Shown here piece by piece: positions 37,376 through 47,814 of a DNA stretch of 64,000 nucleotides (the stretch's first letter is position 1; every line of letters begins with the position of its first letter). The DNA is from Candidatus Xenolissoclinum pacificiensis L6 (GTDB lineage Bacteria > Pseudomonadota > Alphaproteobacteria > Rickettsiales > Anaplasmataceae). The stretch covers positions 346,651 through 410,650 of the forward strand of contig AXCJ01000001.1 in the NCBI GenBank assembly GCA_000512675.1, written 5' to 3'. The notes beneath the pieces were generated by a model. The model saw only the letters and a list, made by a program, of their open reading frames with translations. It did no database searches and was not told the origin of the DNA. The position numbers were made by a program, and so were the translations under genes.

Positions 37376-38029
37376 CTAAGTAAAATCTTTTCTCGAGCTG
37401 TGACTAAAGATATCCTCATCAGCCCATCCAGTGATATCAAGAAGAATTCTACTCTTCAAAAATTGAAAACAACTACGTGCGAGTTCAGTTCTACCATTCT
37501 CCTCTAATATTATATCAAGTTTTTCCTTTAATTTATGTAAATACATAACATCAGAGATAGCGTATTTAATTTGTTCAGCACTTAAAACATTATTACTCCA
37601 ATTTGAAGATTGTTGTGCTTTGTTTAATTTAACATTAAGGAGCTCATAACAGAGAGCTTTTAAACTATGGGAATCAGTATAAGTTCTAGATAACCGAGAT
37701 GCAATTTTTGTACAGTAAACAGGGTGCGGAATAACTCCTAAATACATTTTGATCATCACCATATCAAAACGTGCATAGTGAAATATTTTTAATATATTAG
37801 GATTGACCATCAATTCTTTCAAGCGTGTGGCTTGGTAGTTTTTATCATCAAATTTGACCAGGAAGTTATTACCTGTATCTGTACATAGTTGTACTAAACA
37901 CAGACGATCTCTAAAATAATTTAACCCCATAGTTTCAGTATCTACAGCAACGGATTTACCTGTAACGAAAGAATCAGACAAATCATTTAACTCTAGACTA
38001 TAATCATAGGGTAACTTAGTACTGTACAT
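37376..38029 (-). CDS. rnd: Ribonuclease D-type 3'-5' exonuclease
   Basis: The 217-residue protein is a DEDDy exonuclease: VAVDTETMGL (D30, E32), LKIFHYARFDMVMI with the third Asp, and QIKYAISDVMYLHKLKEKL with the Tyr-x3-Asp pattern (Y-A-I-S-D). The C-terminal HRDC domains of E. coli RNase D are absent. This shorter form is normal in alphaproteobacteria. It would trim tRNA or other RNA 3' ends. It is the first gene of a four-gene operon with NDUFA12, mlaD and DUF2155. Confidence 0.92.
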   Translation of the reverse strand: MYSTKLPYDYSLELNDLSDSFVTGKSVAVDTETMGLNYFRDRLCLVQLCTDTGNNFLVKFDDKNYQATRLKELMVNPNILKIFHYARFDMVMIKMYLGVIPHPVYCTKIASRLSRTYTDSHSLKALCYELLNVKLNKAQQSSNWSNNVLSAEQIKYAISDVMYLHKLKEKLDIILEENGRTELARSCFQFLKSRILLDITGWADEDIFSHSSRKDFT

Positions 38030-38209
38030 AGCGTATAGGGTTATGAGAATAGAATTCTAATATAGTTAGATAATCATGTCAATGAGTTGAAATATGAGAA
38101 TTCCTATCTGTTTTATGTAGATATTTTACAAGAATATTATTATGTAAGAGATGGAATATTGTTTATCTAACAATATTTAATGCCAATTAACATCAGTTTC
38201 TTCTATCAA

Positions 38210-39283
38210 TTAGCCGTGTTTGAATAATATTACATCTCCATCCTTAACTATATAATCCCTTCCTTCATCTTTTGCTTTGCCGACTTTTTGAGCACCGGAT
38301 TCACCGTGATAACGAATATAATCATCATAAGAGATTACACGTGCTTTAATAAATTTTTTCTGGAAATCGGTATGTATAACACCTGCGGCGTCCGAAGCGG
38401 TAGTTCCATTAGGAATTGACCATGCTCGTACTTCTTTTTGTCCTGCAGTGAAAAAGGTGATCGAACCTAATAAGCTATAAGATGCACGTATCAATAGATT
38501 CATACCTGGTTCTTTCATGCCGAACAAATCCATAAGTTCTTGCTGATCATCGTTATCATTTGCGATGTCACTTTCTAGTTTTACAGAAAGGATAATGGTT
38601 CTATGCCCGTTGTTTTGTGCATACTGTTGAACAAGATTGCAATATTCATTACCTGATGATATGTGTTCTTCTGAAACATTACAAACATATAATATAGGTT
38701 TGTAAGTGATTAGTTGTAGATTTTCGATATTAAAATTATTGCTATTAATAACAATGTCTCTAGCTTGTATTCCAGTCATTAGCTGATTGAGTATCTCTTC
38801 TAAGAAAGATTTATATTTTTTGTCTTTAGCTTTCCCTATTTGTTTTTCAATGCTTTGCGCATCACTAAGTAGTAATTCATGTTCAACAATTTCAATATCA
38901 CGTATAGGATCGATAGATTCCATAACATGCTGAATAGAATTAGGACCATTAATTCCATCAAAACATCTAACAACATGTATGATAGTATCAACGTCTCTGA
39001 TATGAGACAAAAACAGATTTCCTTTACCTGCTCCTTTACTGGCTCCCTCTACTAATCCTGCAATATCACATATTTCTACCATATGAGGGACAATATTAGT
39101 ACTATTGACAAGATTAGCTAATACCGAGAGTCTTTGGTCAGGAACGACAACTTTAGCAATATTGGGTGTGATTGTACAAAATGGATAATTTTCTGACTGA
39201 GCCTGAGAGCTTTTGGTCAAGGCATTAAACAGGGTAGATTTTCCAACGTTAGGTAATCCTACAATTCCACAATTTAAACTCAT
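38210..39283 (-). CDS. ychF: Redox-regulated ribosome-binding ATPase YchF (OBG-type)
   Basis: YchF is a universally conserved ATPase of the Obg superfamily that binds ribosomes. With the start at 39283 the protein has 357 residues. It has G1 GLPNVGKST (9-17), DIAGLVEGASKGAGKGNLFL (G3), a G4-like YVCNVSEE (NKxD to N-V-S-E, as in YchF), and the C-terminal TGS domain ending GDVILFKHG. An in-frame ATG 57 bp further upstream adds 19 residues with no family counterpart. It is divergent from mnmG. Confidence 0.96.
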   Translation of the reverse strand: MSLNCGIVGLPNVGKSTLFNALTKSSQAQSENYPFCTITPNIAKVVVPDQRLSVLANLVNSTNIVPHMVEICDIAGLVEGASKGAGKGNLFLSHIRDVDTIIHVVRCFDGINGPNSIQHVMESIDPIRDIEIVEHELLLSDAQSIEKQIGKAKDKKYKSFLEEILNQLMTGIQARDIVINSNNFNIENLQLITYKPILYVCNVSEEHISSGNEYCNLVQQYAQNNGHRTIILSVKLESDIANDNDDQQELMDLFGMKEPGMNLLIRASYSLLGSITFFTAGQKEVRAWSIPNGTTASDAAGVIHTDFQKKFIKARVISYDDYIRYHGESGAQKVGKAKDEGRDYIVKDGDVILFKHG

Positions 39284-39489
39284 TACTTTTTTTAATACGT
39301 CCAAACTTTTAATTTTATCTAATATTATATAAGCAATCAATAGGAGATCATTGACTTATAAAACAAATATAATTATAATAACATAATCGATCTTAGATGT
39401 TTGATGCGTGTTATTTTTTACTTCATGTATGAGTATAGTCACTCTAATAATCTTGATTATAGGTCTGTTGTGCACTATGATGACCCTTA

Positions 39490-41361
39490 ATGAATAGTCT
39501 TGTATTTGACGTTATTGTTGTTGGTGGAGGTCATGCTGGTTGTGAAGCGGTTACCGCTTCCTCTAGAATCGGAGCGTCAACAGCTTTGGTTACATTATCA
39601 AAGGATAATATTGGACAGATGTCCTGTAATCCTGCTATAGGTGGGATAGGAAAGGGGACTATTGTCAAAGAGATAGACGCTCTCGATGGTGTAATGCCAT
39701 TGGTTGCTGATAAGTCAGGTATTAATTTTAAAGTGCTTAATTCTAGTAAAGGTGTTGCTGTTCATGGTTTGAGAACACAGTCCGATCGGCAAGTATATGC
39801 TAGAAAAATGCAACAATTGATTTCCAATTATTATTGTCCAATCTCTATACTTGAGGATGAGGTAGTTGATTTGATGATTGAAGATAATACAATTTCAGGT
39901 GTGCGACTGAAAAATCATGGAATCATTCGGGCTAAAAGTGTTGTTATTACTACAGGAACTTTTTTGGGGGGGCAGATCCATATTGGCAAGGAGTCTTTTA
40001 CATCAGGTAGAATAAATGAGAGGTCGTCAATACAGCTATCAGATGCCTTTACCAGGTTGGGATTTTCAATCGGAAGGCTCAAGACAGGAACGCCACCGAG
40101 GATATTCAAAGATTCAGTGGACTTTTCTAGATTGCAAAAACAGTACGCTGATCAAACTCCTGTTTTGTTTTCTGCATTCTCGCGAAATGTTTATTTAGAA
40201 CAAACTCCTTGTTTTTTGACCAAAACAAATGAACGGACGAATAAGATTGTAGCTGATAATTTGCACCTATCAGCTAATATACATAAGGTGAATGCCAAGG
40301 GACCAAGGTATTGTCCATCATTTGAGGATAAAGTGAGGCGTTTTGCTAATAAAGAGAGTCATCAAGTGTTTTTAGAGCCTGAAGGGTTAGAAAGTAATAT
40401 GATATATCCTAACGGTATATCTAATGCGTTACCAAACGAAATACAAAACAAATTAGTGCATTCTATTTGTGGTTTGGAAAACGCCAGAATAGCACAATAT
40501 GGTTATAGTGTGGAATATAATTACATATTGCCTAATGAACTAGGCTCCACACTTGAGACAAAGAGAGTTCAAGGACTATTTCTTGCAGGACAAATAAATG
40601 GTACTACAGGATATGAAGAAGCTGCAGGTCAGGGAGTAATTGCCGGATGTAATGCCGCGTTGCGATTGCACAATAAGAACTTTATTTTGTCACGAATGGA
40701 TGGATATATAGGAGTTATGGTAGATGATCTAATACATCAGCACAATAACGATGAACCGTATAGAATGTTTACATCTCGTTCAGAATACAGATTGCTCACA
40801 AGATATGATAATGCAGATCTTAGGTTAACACAAAAGGCATATGATATTGGATTGGTGTCTAGTGGTAGATATGACTTGTTCAGAAGTAAACTGCATTTAT
40901 ATGAAGATCTTAAATACAGATTGTCTAACCATAAACTTTCTCCAAAATGTTTTCGACAGTTGGGGTTAACTATGCCAAGAGATGGTGTATCCAGAAGTCT
41001 ATTTGAGATGCTGTCTAGTACCAAGATCTCAATTAAGCATTTATCGTCGGTATTTGAGTATATCCAGTCGTTTCCTAGTGAGATAATGGATATTGTATAT
41101 CACGATGCTATATATTCTCCATATAATGAACAGTTACGAAAAGATATAAATATTCTGAAACAAGAGGAAAAAATCAAAATACCAAAGGATATGGATTATG
41201 CAAAAATACCTTCATTATCCGCTGAGAACATTGAGAAGCTTTCGAAATATAAACCAATAAATTTATATCAGGCGAAGCGTATTTCTGGAGTGACTCCTGC
41301 GGCGATAATACAGATAGTTTTATATCTAAGAAAGGAAAATAAAAATGAAGGGGTTCAATAA
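39490..41361 (+). CDS. mnmG: tRNA uridine-5-carboxymethylaminomethyl modification enzyme MnmG
   Basis: MnmG, with MnmE, adds the carboxymethylaminomethyl group to U34 of several tRNAs. The 623-residue flavoprotein starts [15 protein letters not shown] (GGGHAG at 12-17). It contains [35 protein letters not shown] and [17 protein letters not shown], then [13 protein letters not shown], and a C-terminal helical domain with the [17 protein letters not shown] block. Length is typical. It is monocistronic; the region after it (41362-41615) holds nothing recognised. Confidence 0.97.
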   Translation: MNSLVFDVIVVGGGHAGCEAVTASSRIGASTALVTLSKDNIGQMSCNPAIGGIGKGTIVKEIDALDGVMPLVADKSGINFKVLNSSKGVAVHGLRTQSDRQVYARKMQQLISNYYCPISILEDEVVDLMIEDNTISGVRLKNHGIIRAKSVVITTGTFLGGQIHIGKESFTSGRINERSSIQLSDAFTRLGFSIGRLKTGTPPRIFKDSVDFSRLQKQYADQTPVLFSAFSRNVYLEQTPCFLTKTNERTNKIVADNLHLSANIHKVNAKGPRYCPSFEDKVRRFANKESHQVFLEPEGLESNMIYPNGISNALPNEIQNKLVHSICGLENARIAQYGYSVEYNYILPNELGSTLETKRVQGLFLAGQINGTTGYEEAAGQGVIAGCNAALRLHNKNFILSRMDGYIGVMVDDLIHQHNNDEPYRMFTSRSEYRLLTRYDNADLRLTQKAYDIGLVSSGRYDLFRSKLHLYEDLKYRLSNHKLSPKCFRQLGLTMPRDGVSRSLFEMLSSTKISIKHLSSVFEYIQSFPSEIMDIVYHDAIYSPYNEQLRKDINILKQEEKIKIPKDMDYAKIPSLSAENIEKLSKYKPINLYQAKRISGVTPAAIIQIVLYLRKENKNEGVQ

Positions 41362-41615
41362 ATTTATTTCCCTTTAGTAAATTTGTATCTGATTTTCTCA
41401 TAAATTGATCTTGGTTCTTGCAATTATTTGTGGAAAGGAATTGCTATGATGAGCTTCCTATTATTAATATAACCGGTTAATTGACGATGATTTCAAAGAA
41501 GGTATTTTAGGATAGGATATAACTTTGTAATAAAAAAATCCAGATTTGAGCAAAATTGGTGATTGTAATTATGATTAGGGAAGATTTTAGTATCAAGATA
41601 TTTTGAATACTTTAT

Positions 41616-42452
41616 TTATACATATTTGACATGCTTTTCATATAGTGCTATTGCGGTACTTGCGATTTCTTCTATTGATTTCATGGTTACATCAATAATA
41701 GGAAAATTCTTTGTTTCGAAGAATTTTCTGGATTCTATTAGTTCTTGAATTACCAGACTCTTTTCTGTGTATTTGCTATTGTATTTATTGTGCATGATAC
41801 TATCCATGGATAATACTCTGCTTTTTCTAATTTTTAATAATCTTTCAGGTTGAATAAATAACCCTAAAATCACCTGTGTATCACGCTTGGAGATATCATA
41901 TTCAGATGAGATACCAGAAATAAAGGGTACATTTGCCACTTTATAACCTTGATACGCGAGATATACGCTTGTTGGGGATTTGGAGGTTCTAGATACTCCT
42001 ATAAGGATTATATCAGCTTCTTTAAAATCAAGCATGTTATTTCCATCATCATGTGCAAGGACATAATTCATAGCATCTACTCTTGAAAAATACTCTTCTG
42101 TAAAGAAATCATCACATGATTCTGTGTTTTTAGGTTTGATTCCTGTGTGACTTACCATTTCTCGTATTATACGAGATAAAAGAGGGATACAGGGGATAGA
42201 AAGAGCTCTTGCTTTGTTCTTAACGATTGCTCTAAGATTCACTGTTGAAATATTATAGAATATGAAGGCATCTTTTTTTCTTTTTTGTAGAAAAGTAAAT
42301 AATCTTTTAATCCTATTTTCGGAATTATAAAATGACCATACATATTTTGTGAAATTTATTTCATCTCGAAAACGTAAATGTATGTCTTTATATATTGCTA
42401 ATAAACTTTCACAGTTGCTATCAGATACCAGATGGATGTCTATATGTTTCAT
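41616..42452 (-). CDS. Pyruvate, phosphate dikinase regulatory protein (bifunctional kinase/pyrophosphorylase)
   Basis: This DUF299/PpsR-type protein phosphorylates and dephosphorylates a threonine of PPDK (or PEP synthase), switching glycolysis versus gluconeogenesis. It opens with IDIHLVSDSNCESL, has the P-loop GVSRTSKSPTS preceded by EADIILIG, and the family end segment with LFIQPERLLKIRKSR. Length is about 278 residues. I prefer the methionine at 42452 because family members begin a few residues before HLVSDS; a start at 42476 adds eight residues. It implies a PPDK gene elsewhere in the genome, as in other Rickettsiales. Confidence 0.92.
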   Translation of the reverse strand: MKHIDIHLVSDSNCESLLAIYKDIHLRFRDEINFTKYVWSFYNSENRIKRLFTFLQKRKKDAFIFYNISTVNLRAIVKNKARALSIPCIPLLSRIIREMVSHTGIKPKNTESCDDFFTEEYFSRVDAMNYVLAHDDGNNMLDFKEADIILIGVSRTSKSPTSVYLAYQGYKVANVPFISGISSEYDISKRDTQVILGLFIQPERLLKIRKSRVLSMDSIMHNKYNSKYTEKSLVIQELIESRKFFETKNFPIIDVTMKSIEEIASTAIALYEKHVKYV

Positions 42453-42530
42453 GATAAGATCAAGTATATACATCACTATGATAGGTCATATTGCAAAAAA
42501 AATAAAATTATTATACAATGAAGTCTAGGA

Positions 42531-42605
42531 GCGTCCTTAGCTCAGATGGATTAGAGCGACAGCCTTCTAAGCTGTGGGTCGTAGGTTCGGGTCCTACAGG
42601 ACGCA
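42531..42605 (+). tRNA. tRNA-Arg (anticodon UCU)
   Basis: A complete cloverleaf can be drawn. The acceptor stem is GCGTCCT with AGGACGC and discriminator A. The D arm is GCTC-AGATGGATTA-GAGC. The anticodon stem ACAGC/GCTGT has loop CTTCTAA, giving anticodon TCT. The T arm is GTAGG-TTCGGGT-CCTAC. CCA is not encoded. It reads AGA arginine codons, frequent in this AT-rich genome. An IS element begins 260 bp downstream. Confidence 0.96.
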
Positions 42606-42865
42606 CTTCTTCGTTACTTTTTAGCTATTCTATATAGTTAAATGCTATCCAGATGATTTATCTTTTATGAAAAGGTCAGCTTTTTGATAAGGTGTAATCA
42701 GGAGGAAGGGTTTTTCTAGGCCGTGATTCTTTCATTATGATATATAATAACATATCTTTTCTCTTGTTATCAATTTTTTGGTATTGCTGAACAATTATAG
42801 AGAAAAAAGCAACTCAAAATGATTTTGATATAAAAAGATTATGAGAGACGCGATAATCATCCTTA

Positions 42866-43642
42866 GGCACTGTTAACAAAGGTTTAAACTTAGTTTAGTA
42901 TGCATGTAACAAATAACATATCAAAAATGATGGACAAAAGATTATACCCGATACTGTATTGAGAAATTTAATGAGATGATATTGCCGATCATCGAAAAGA
43001 GTGACATTTGGAAAGTACGACCACTGATCATTAGTCATTATCAAGTATTTTGTGCAATATTATATGTAATAATAACGGGATTACCATGTAGAGATCTTCC
43101 TAAGTTCTATGGAAGATGGCACAGTATATATATATGAGATTCCAAAATGAAAGGAGGTGGAAGATAGTATTTATTTCACAAAATAACGAGGATTTAAAAG
43201 TAAATATAGTGCTCTAGTGCATTTAAATACCATAGGGAGGAGGTCAACAGTTGAAAGGGAGAAGTATCTCAGGATTAAAGCCACATTTAGCTATAACACC
43301 AGAATTTAAAATCATAGAGGGTTTTCTAACTGGTGAGAATAAGGCAGATATTAGTTTTGCCAGTGAACTGACAAAAAATGTAGTAGAAGATAAAGGATAT
43401 AATAGTGATAAACATAGCAAAAAACTACAAGAACTATGCAATATTCCTGTGATATTGGAAAAATTGTATTAAACTCATTATATATAACAAACATATATTT
43501 AAATTCCGGTCTAAAATACAAAATTTCTTCGCTAAACTTAAGGAAAATAGACGTTTAGCTTTACGATTTGAAAAATCAGACTTATTTTTCCTATCTTTCA
43601 TTGTTTCCGCCTGTATTAAATATCACCTTTGGTAACAGTGCC
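42866..43642 (+). mobile_element. Most complete copy of the IS5-family element with GGCACTGTTAACAAAGG ends
   Basis: The element is 777 bp with terminal inverted repeats GGCACTGTTAACAAAGG (left) and CCTTTGGTAACAGTGCC (right, one mismatch on reverse complement). The plus strand encodes IEKFNEMILPIIEKSDIWKV, then ISHYQVFCAILYVIITGLPC, RDLPKFYGRWHSIY (the N-terminal W-R-D-L-P region of IS5 transposases). Further on come degraded catalytic segments (EGFLTGENKADISFASEL, VVEDKGYNSDKHSKKLQEL) and the FAKLKENRRLALRFEKSD end. Several frameshifts and stops occur. Four other relics in the window belong to this family. Confidence 0.78.
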
Positions 43643-44330
43643 TGTGGATTTATTATATCGTTTAGTTTTTCTATCAAAACGAACAAGATAATGGCGAATG
43701 AGAGAATTTTTAGATTCTACCAGAGAGGTTTCAGATTTTGTAGTATGATGAACGTTGGATATTGTATAACATTTATCCGATATCTTTTATGTAGTCTAAA
43801 TGCCAATTTACTATAGCTATATCGACTTCTATCTCCTACTTCGGAATCAATAACTTTACTTGACTCTCGATTAACAGCAAACCATATGTATACTGACTGT
43901 CCTTTATTCTTTGATCTTTTTTTCTATATGTATATAATGCATCAATTTCTAAAATCTCTATATCCTGTATTCCTCTGATTCTATTCTTGGCTCTTTCCAG
44001 GTCTAACTTGATTTGCTCTGCTGTTTTTTCAATCTAGATATATATCAGTGTATTATGTATCCCTGTAAGTCTTTCTATTGTCCTAATTCCACAATTATCT
44101 CAATATAACTTGATTACTTGCAATCTATCTGATCCACTATACTTTATCTTTGCGTCTCCTTCGATATAGTTATATTTGCATACTTTACATTTGTATCTTT
44201 GTTTGCTTCGTCCCAATATGCTTTTTTTACTTCCGCAACGCTTGCAATTTACTTCCTTATCGCATCTTAGCATATCTGTGTTTCCTTTCTAACAAATTCA
44301 TCTGTCCTTGTCTATCTTTAATTGTCAATG
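43643..44330 (-). mobile_element. IS1-family relic
   Basis: On the minus strand the DNA encodes an InsA-like zinc-ribbon (VNCKRCGSKKS..., QRYKCKVCKYNYIEGD) and a helix-turn-helix-like VIKLY..NCGIRTIERLTGI. Then in other frames come ILEIDALYTYRKKD (first acidic motif, E-x-D-x-x-x-x-x) and ETSLVESKNSLIRHYLVRFD followed by RKTKRYN, the hallmark end of IS1 transposases. Frames are broken in at least three places. It abuts the IS5-family element at 43642, suggesting that element landed in it. Confidence 0.7.
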
Positions 44331-44367
44331 CCAATTTTTTATTACGTATTTTTATTAATGCTAAATG

Positions 44368-45285
44368 TTATTCTTGAATTTTTATAATACCCTGATTGAT
44401 TGGATGATGTTGATTGATCATACTTTTAATCTCTTCTTTTGAAATATGGGTATAAACTTGAGTTGTCTTAATACTAACATGACCTAAAAATTCTTGTATA
44501 TATCTGATATCGACACCTCGATTCAACATATGTGTAGCAAAGGAATGTCTTAACACATGAGGTGATACCTTGTCTGGCATGATACCTGCCTTCATAGATA
44601 AACTCTTTAGTATATGTCCTAAGCGTTGTCTTGTCATATGTCCCAATGCCCCTTTAGATCCAGTTCCTCTTTTATCTTTAGGAAATAACCAATCTGTATT
44701 TATACCGAGATTGAGATATTTCTTAAGTATTTGAAGTGCTCTTTCTGTTAAAGGAGCTATACGTTCTTTAGATCTTTTGCCACGTATTACTATAAACCCT
44801 TCATCAAAGACTCTTTGGATATCTAGAGTACGTATAGACAGTACTTCAGATACTCTCATCCCACAGGAATATATCATTTCTAGTATAGCTTGATTTCTTA
44901 CTCCTGAAGGCGATTTATCTTCTTGTGCGACTTTGAATATTTGTTGAATCTCTTCTTCTGTTAAATATTTGGGTAGAATTACAGTATTTTTGACTGAAGA
45001 GATTCCCAGAGCAGGGTTGCAATTTATTACTTCCTCATCATGCAAAAACTTATAGTATGTTCTAACTGATGAAATAACACGCATAATTGTGGATTTTGAA
45101 TAACCTTGTTTGTTAAGGTGAAAAATAAATTCTTCTAAATCAATGTTTTCTATTGTGTCGAGTTCGCGGTTATGAAAGAAACGATCATGTTTGTTTAAAT
45201 CATTAATGTATCCATCGACAGTATTGGGACAAATATCTTTGTCAACAATCATCATATCGATAAATTCCTTAATACGGCTCTTCAT
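44368..45285 (-). CDS. xerD: Tyrosine recombinase XerD
   Basis: XerD with XerC resolves chromosome dimers at dif. The 305-residue protein has the SAM-like N-terminal domain (1-95) and the catalytic set R144 (GMRVSEVL), K170 (RGKRSKERIAPL), H243-x-x-R246 (HVLRHSFATHML), H269 (LGHVSIKTTQVYTH) and nucleophile Y278. ELDTIENI and NPALGISSVKN match XerD/C proteins. The HSFATHMLNRG context and length favour XerD, though XerC cannot be fully excluded. It overlaps the small upstream gene by 17 bases. Confidence 0.9.
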   Translation of the reverse strand: MKSRIKEFIDMMIVDKDICPNTVDGYINDLNKHDRFFHNRELDTIENIDLEEFIFHLNKQGYSKSTIMRVISSVRTYYKFLHDEEVINCNPALGISSVKNTVILPKYLTEEEIQQIFKVAQEDKSPSGVRNQAILEMIYSCGMRVSEVLSIRTLDIQRVFDEGFIVIRGKRSKERIAPLTERALQILKKYLNLGINTDWLFPKDKRGTGSKGALGHMTRQRLGHILKSLSMKAGIMPDKVSPHVLRHSFATHMLNRGVDIRYIQEFLGHVSIKTTQVYTHISKEEIKSMINQHHPINQGIIKIQE

Positions 45286-45451
45286 TTTGTGCTATGCTTT
45301 TGACTAATATCTTTGTATTCTCTGTAATTTTATCTTCAGTTGTAACAAAAAAAACAATCCCATTGAACAAACAGTACAGAATTGGTAACGCAAAAAAAAG
45401 ATACAGTAGACACTTTGACCTTTTTTTTCTACGAAATCTTTTATATCTCAT
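45269..45451 (-). CDS. Small single-span membrane protein upstream of xerD
   Basis: A 60-residue frame begins with a very basic stretch (MRYKRFRRKKRSK), continues with a hydrophobic span (about 14-36) and ends in a polar tail. It starts 11 bp after maeB and overlaps xerD by 17 bases, which fits an operon maeB-this-xerD. I do not recognise the family. The positive-inside topology pattern is that of a real membrane protein. Confidence 0.55.
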   Translation of the reverse strand: MRYKRFRRKKRSKCLLYLFFALPILYCLFNGIVFFVTTEDKITENTKILVKSIAQNEEPY

Positions 45452-45462
45452 AAAATTATCAT

Positions 45463-47814
45463 CTAATCATGATCTATTGAAACTAAGGATAAGTTTACTA
45501 TATCGTCTTCTGAGAATGTATTATCTACAATTTGTAACGGATATGGCAAACCACGAATTATAGGACCTACAACGGTAGCATTATTAGTGCGCTTTGTGAA
45601 ATGACATAAAGCAGTAGAGGCATCAATATTGGGCATAATCAATATATTGGCTTCTTCTTTAAGATTCATGAATGGGTATTTTGAAAAACTATCTTTATTG
45701 AGTGCCACATCGATTGTCATTTCTCCGTCATAGGATAGATCTTTCACGCCAAGTTTTTCCATCAGTGTTTGTGCTTGAGGACTTGACATCAATTTCACAG
45801 CTTCACGCATGCAGTTATTACGACTGTTATCACTTCCGAAGTTGGAATGTGAAATAAATGCTACTCTTGGTACAAATCCTAGATTCTGAACTTTATATGC
45901 AGTACGAATAGCAATTTCCATAATTTCTTGCGCATTTAAAGTGGTATTAATGGTAGTATCAGCAACGAAAATTGTTTTATTACCGGTAATGAGCATTGTA
46001 ATTGAAAACAGTAGTTGTTTTTCTGATTTTCCTTCTTCCAGTAACGGTAATATCTGATATAGTACTGGTAAATAGTTTCTAGTTAATCCGACAACCATTA
46101 AATCAGCATGACCTGCTACTAATGCTGACGCCGAGAATATGTTACGGTCTATTTTGACTTCACGAACACAACTTCTGTATAAATATCCCTTTCTATTCAA
46201 CCTTGAATACATATTATCTATATACTGACCAGTAGTACTGCAATTGGCTGAGTTCATAACAGAAATTTTACCATGATTAAGATAACTGCTCGAAATCTGC
46301 AATTCTTCAAACATGGCACGTATTTTCTGTTCGTTACCAACTAGTATTGCATTACCATAATCTTCATTACACCAATTAATGGAAGACAGTATCGCCTTTT
46401 TTTCTTCTCCTTCGGCAAAGATGATCGTTTTATTATCTTCTTTGATTTTGTTACTAGAAACGTTTAAAGAATTAGCTACCGAGATTACATGATTATCTTG
46501 TAATTTAATTCTCCTAGCATTAATTTTTTTTGTTAATTCATCTGGAGTGATTTTTTCCCTAATTTCACCTGAGGCTATTGCCGCTTGTCCGACAGCATTT
46601 GAGACTTCAAAGAACAGTCTAGGATCAAATGGTGTTGGGATAATATAATTTGGACCATATTCCATATGGCGATTATAGGCTCTTCTTACTTCGCTGATTA
46701 CAGGTTCACGAGCTAACTTAGAAAGCGCATGCACAGCAGCAATTTTCATTTGTTGGTTAATCTTTTTAGCACGTACATCAAGTGCCCCACGGAAGATATA
46801 TGGAAAGCACATTACATTATTAATTTGGTTCTCATAATCAGAACGTCCTGTAGCAATAATGGCATCGGGACGAACTTTACGTGCTAATTCCGGGTGTATT
46901 TCTGGATCTGGATTGGCCATAGCGAAGATTATTGGCTTTTTTGCCATTGATTGTAACATACTTGTGGAAACTACATCTTTGACTGACACTCCAACAAAAA
47001 CATCTGCATTACACATGGCATCTTCTAACGAGCGCAATTTTGTATCAATTGCATAACGACTTTTTATGCTGTTCAAACCAAGAGATCTTCCTTTATATAT
47101 TACTCCATTTTGGTCACATACCACCAGGTGACGCACTCCTAGTTCTTTCATCATTTCAATACATGCTACTCCGGCAGCGCCACACCCATTCACTACAACG
47201 TGGATATCTTTTATGTTTTTGCCGGTAATATCGCATGCATTGATGAGTCCTGCGCACATAATTATAGCAGTGCCGTGCTGATCATCATGAAATACTGGTA
47301 CATCTACAAGTTCAGATAAGCGACGTTCTATTTCAAAACACTCAGGGGATGCAATATCTTCTAAGTTAATACCTCCAACCGTCTCTGCAATATTCGCTAC
47401 GGTAAATACAAAGCCGTCCACATCTGTAGTATTTACTTCTATATCAAACGAAGAGAGACCACCAAAGCGGTTTAAAAGTCCTGATTTACCTTCCATGACA
47501 GGTTTTGCAGCAGCGGGCCCTAGATTTCCCAAACCTAGAACAGCGGTACCATTTGTTATCACAGCTACTGTATTTCCTTTTGCAGTATATTCAAAGACTG
47601 CGTTAGGTTTTTTGCTGATCAGTTTGCAAGGTTCGGCAACGTATGGACTATACGCAAGGCTCAGATCCCGGGCATTATTAAGAGGTTTGGTAGGTATCAT
47701 AGAGATTTTACCCCCTATATGATATTGCAATGCAGCCTTGACATTAGCTTCTCTTTTCCTTTTATCTTCACCAAAACCTGCTGAAGCATTTTTTGACCTT
47801 CTATTCTTTATCAT
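45463..47814 (-). CDS. maeB: NADP-dependent malic enzyme with phosphotransacetylase-like C-terminal domain
   Basis: The enzyme decarboxylates malate to pyruvate. The 783-residue protein has the malic enzyme domain (about 20-430): ALQYHIGGKISMIPTKPL, TNGTAVLGLGNLGPAAAKPV, VPVFHDDQHGTAII and the nucleotide-binding GCGAAGVACIEM. A phosphotransacetylase-like regulatory domain follows (about 450-783: IIFAEGEEKKAI, MVVGLTRNYLPVL, ISHSNFGS, IGPI-like VVGPIIRGLPYP). This MaeB architecture, with the C-terminal domain binding acetyl-CoA as an allosteric effector, is standard. Together with the PPDK regulator and dicarboxylate symporter it points to C4-acid based metabolism. Confidence 0.96.
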   Translation of the reverse strand: MIKNRRSKNASAGFGEDKRKREANVKAALQYHIGGKISMIPTKPLNNARDLSLAYSPYVAEPCKLISKKPNAVFEYTAKGNTVAVITNGTAVLGLGNLGPAAAKPVMEGKSGLLNRFGGLSSFDIEVNTTDVDGFVFTVANIAETVGGINLEDIASPECFEIERRLSELVDVPVFHDDQHGTAIIMCAGLINACDITGKNIKDIHVVVNGCGAAGVACIEMMKELGVRHLVVCDQNGVIYKGRSLGLNSIKSRYAIDTKLRSLEDAMCNADVFVGVSVKDVVSTSMLQSMAKKPIIFAMANPDPEIHPELARKVRPDAIIATGRSDYENQINNVMCFPYIFRGALDVRAKKINQQMKIAAVHALSKLAREPVISEVRRAYNRHMEYGPNYIIPTPFDPRLFFEVSNAVGQAAIASGEIREKITPDELTKKINARRIKLQDNHVISVANSLNVSSNKIKEDNKTIIFAEGEEKKAILSSINWCNEDYGNAILVGNEQKIRAMFEELQISSSYLNHGKISVMNSANCSTTGQYIDNMYSRLNRKGYLYRSCVREVKIDRNIFSASALVAGHADLMVVGLTRNYLPVLYQILPLLEEGKSEKQLLFSITMLITGNKTIFVADTTINTTLNAQEIMEIAIRTAYKVQNLGFVPRVAFISHSNFGSDNSRNNCMREAVKLMSSPQAQTLMEKLGVKDLSYDGEMTIDVALNKDSFSKYPFMNLKEEANILIMPNIDASTALCHFTKRTNNATVVGPIIRGLPYPLQIVDNTFSEDDIVNLSLVSIDHD

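Noticed and set aside
43568..43816. Plus-strand frame of 82 codons across the IS5/IS1 junction
   Set aside because: It spans two different decayed elements in frames unrelated to their transposases.
44368..45285. XerD-like recombinase as an integrase of a mobile island
   Set aside because: Length, motif context and the upstream maeB operon position are those of chromosomal XerD, and no att-like repeat was seen.
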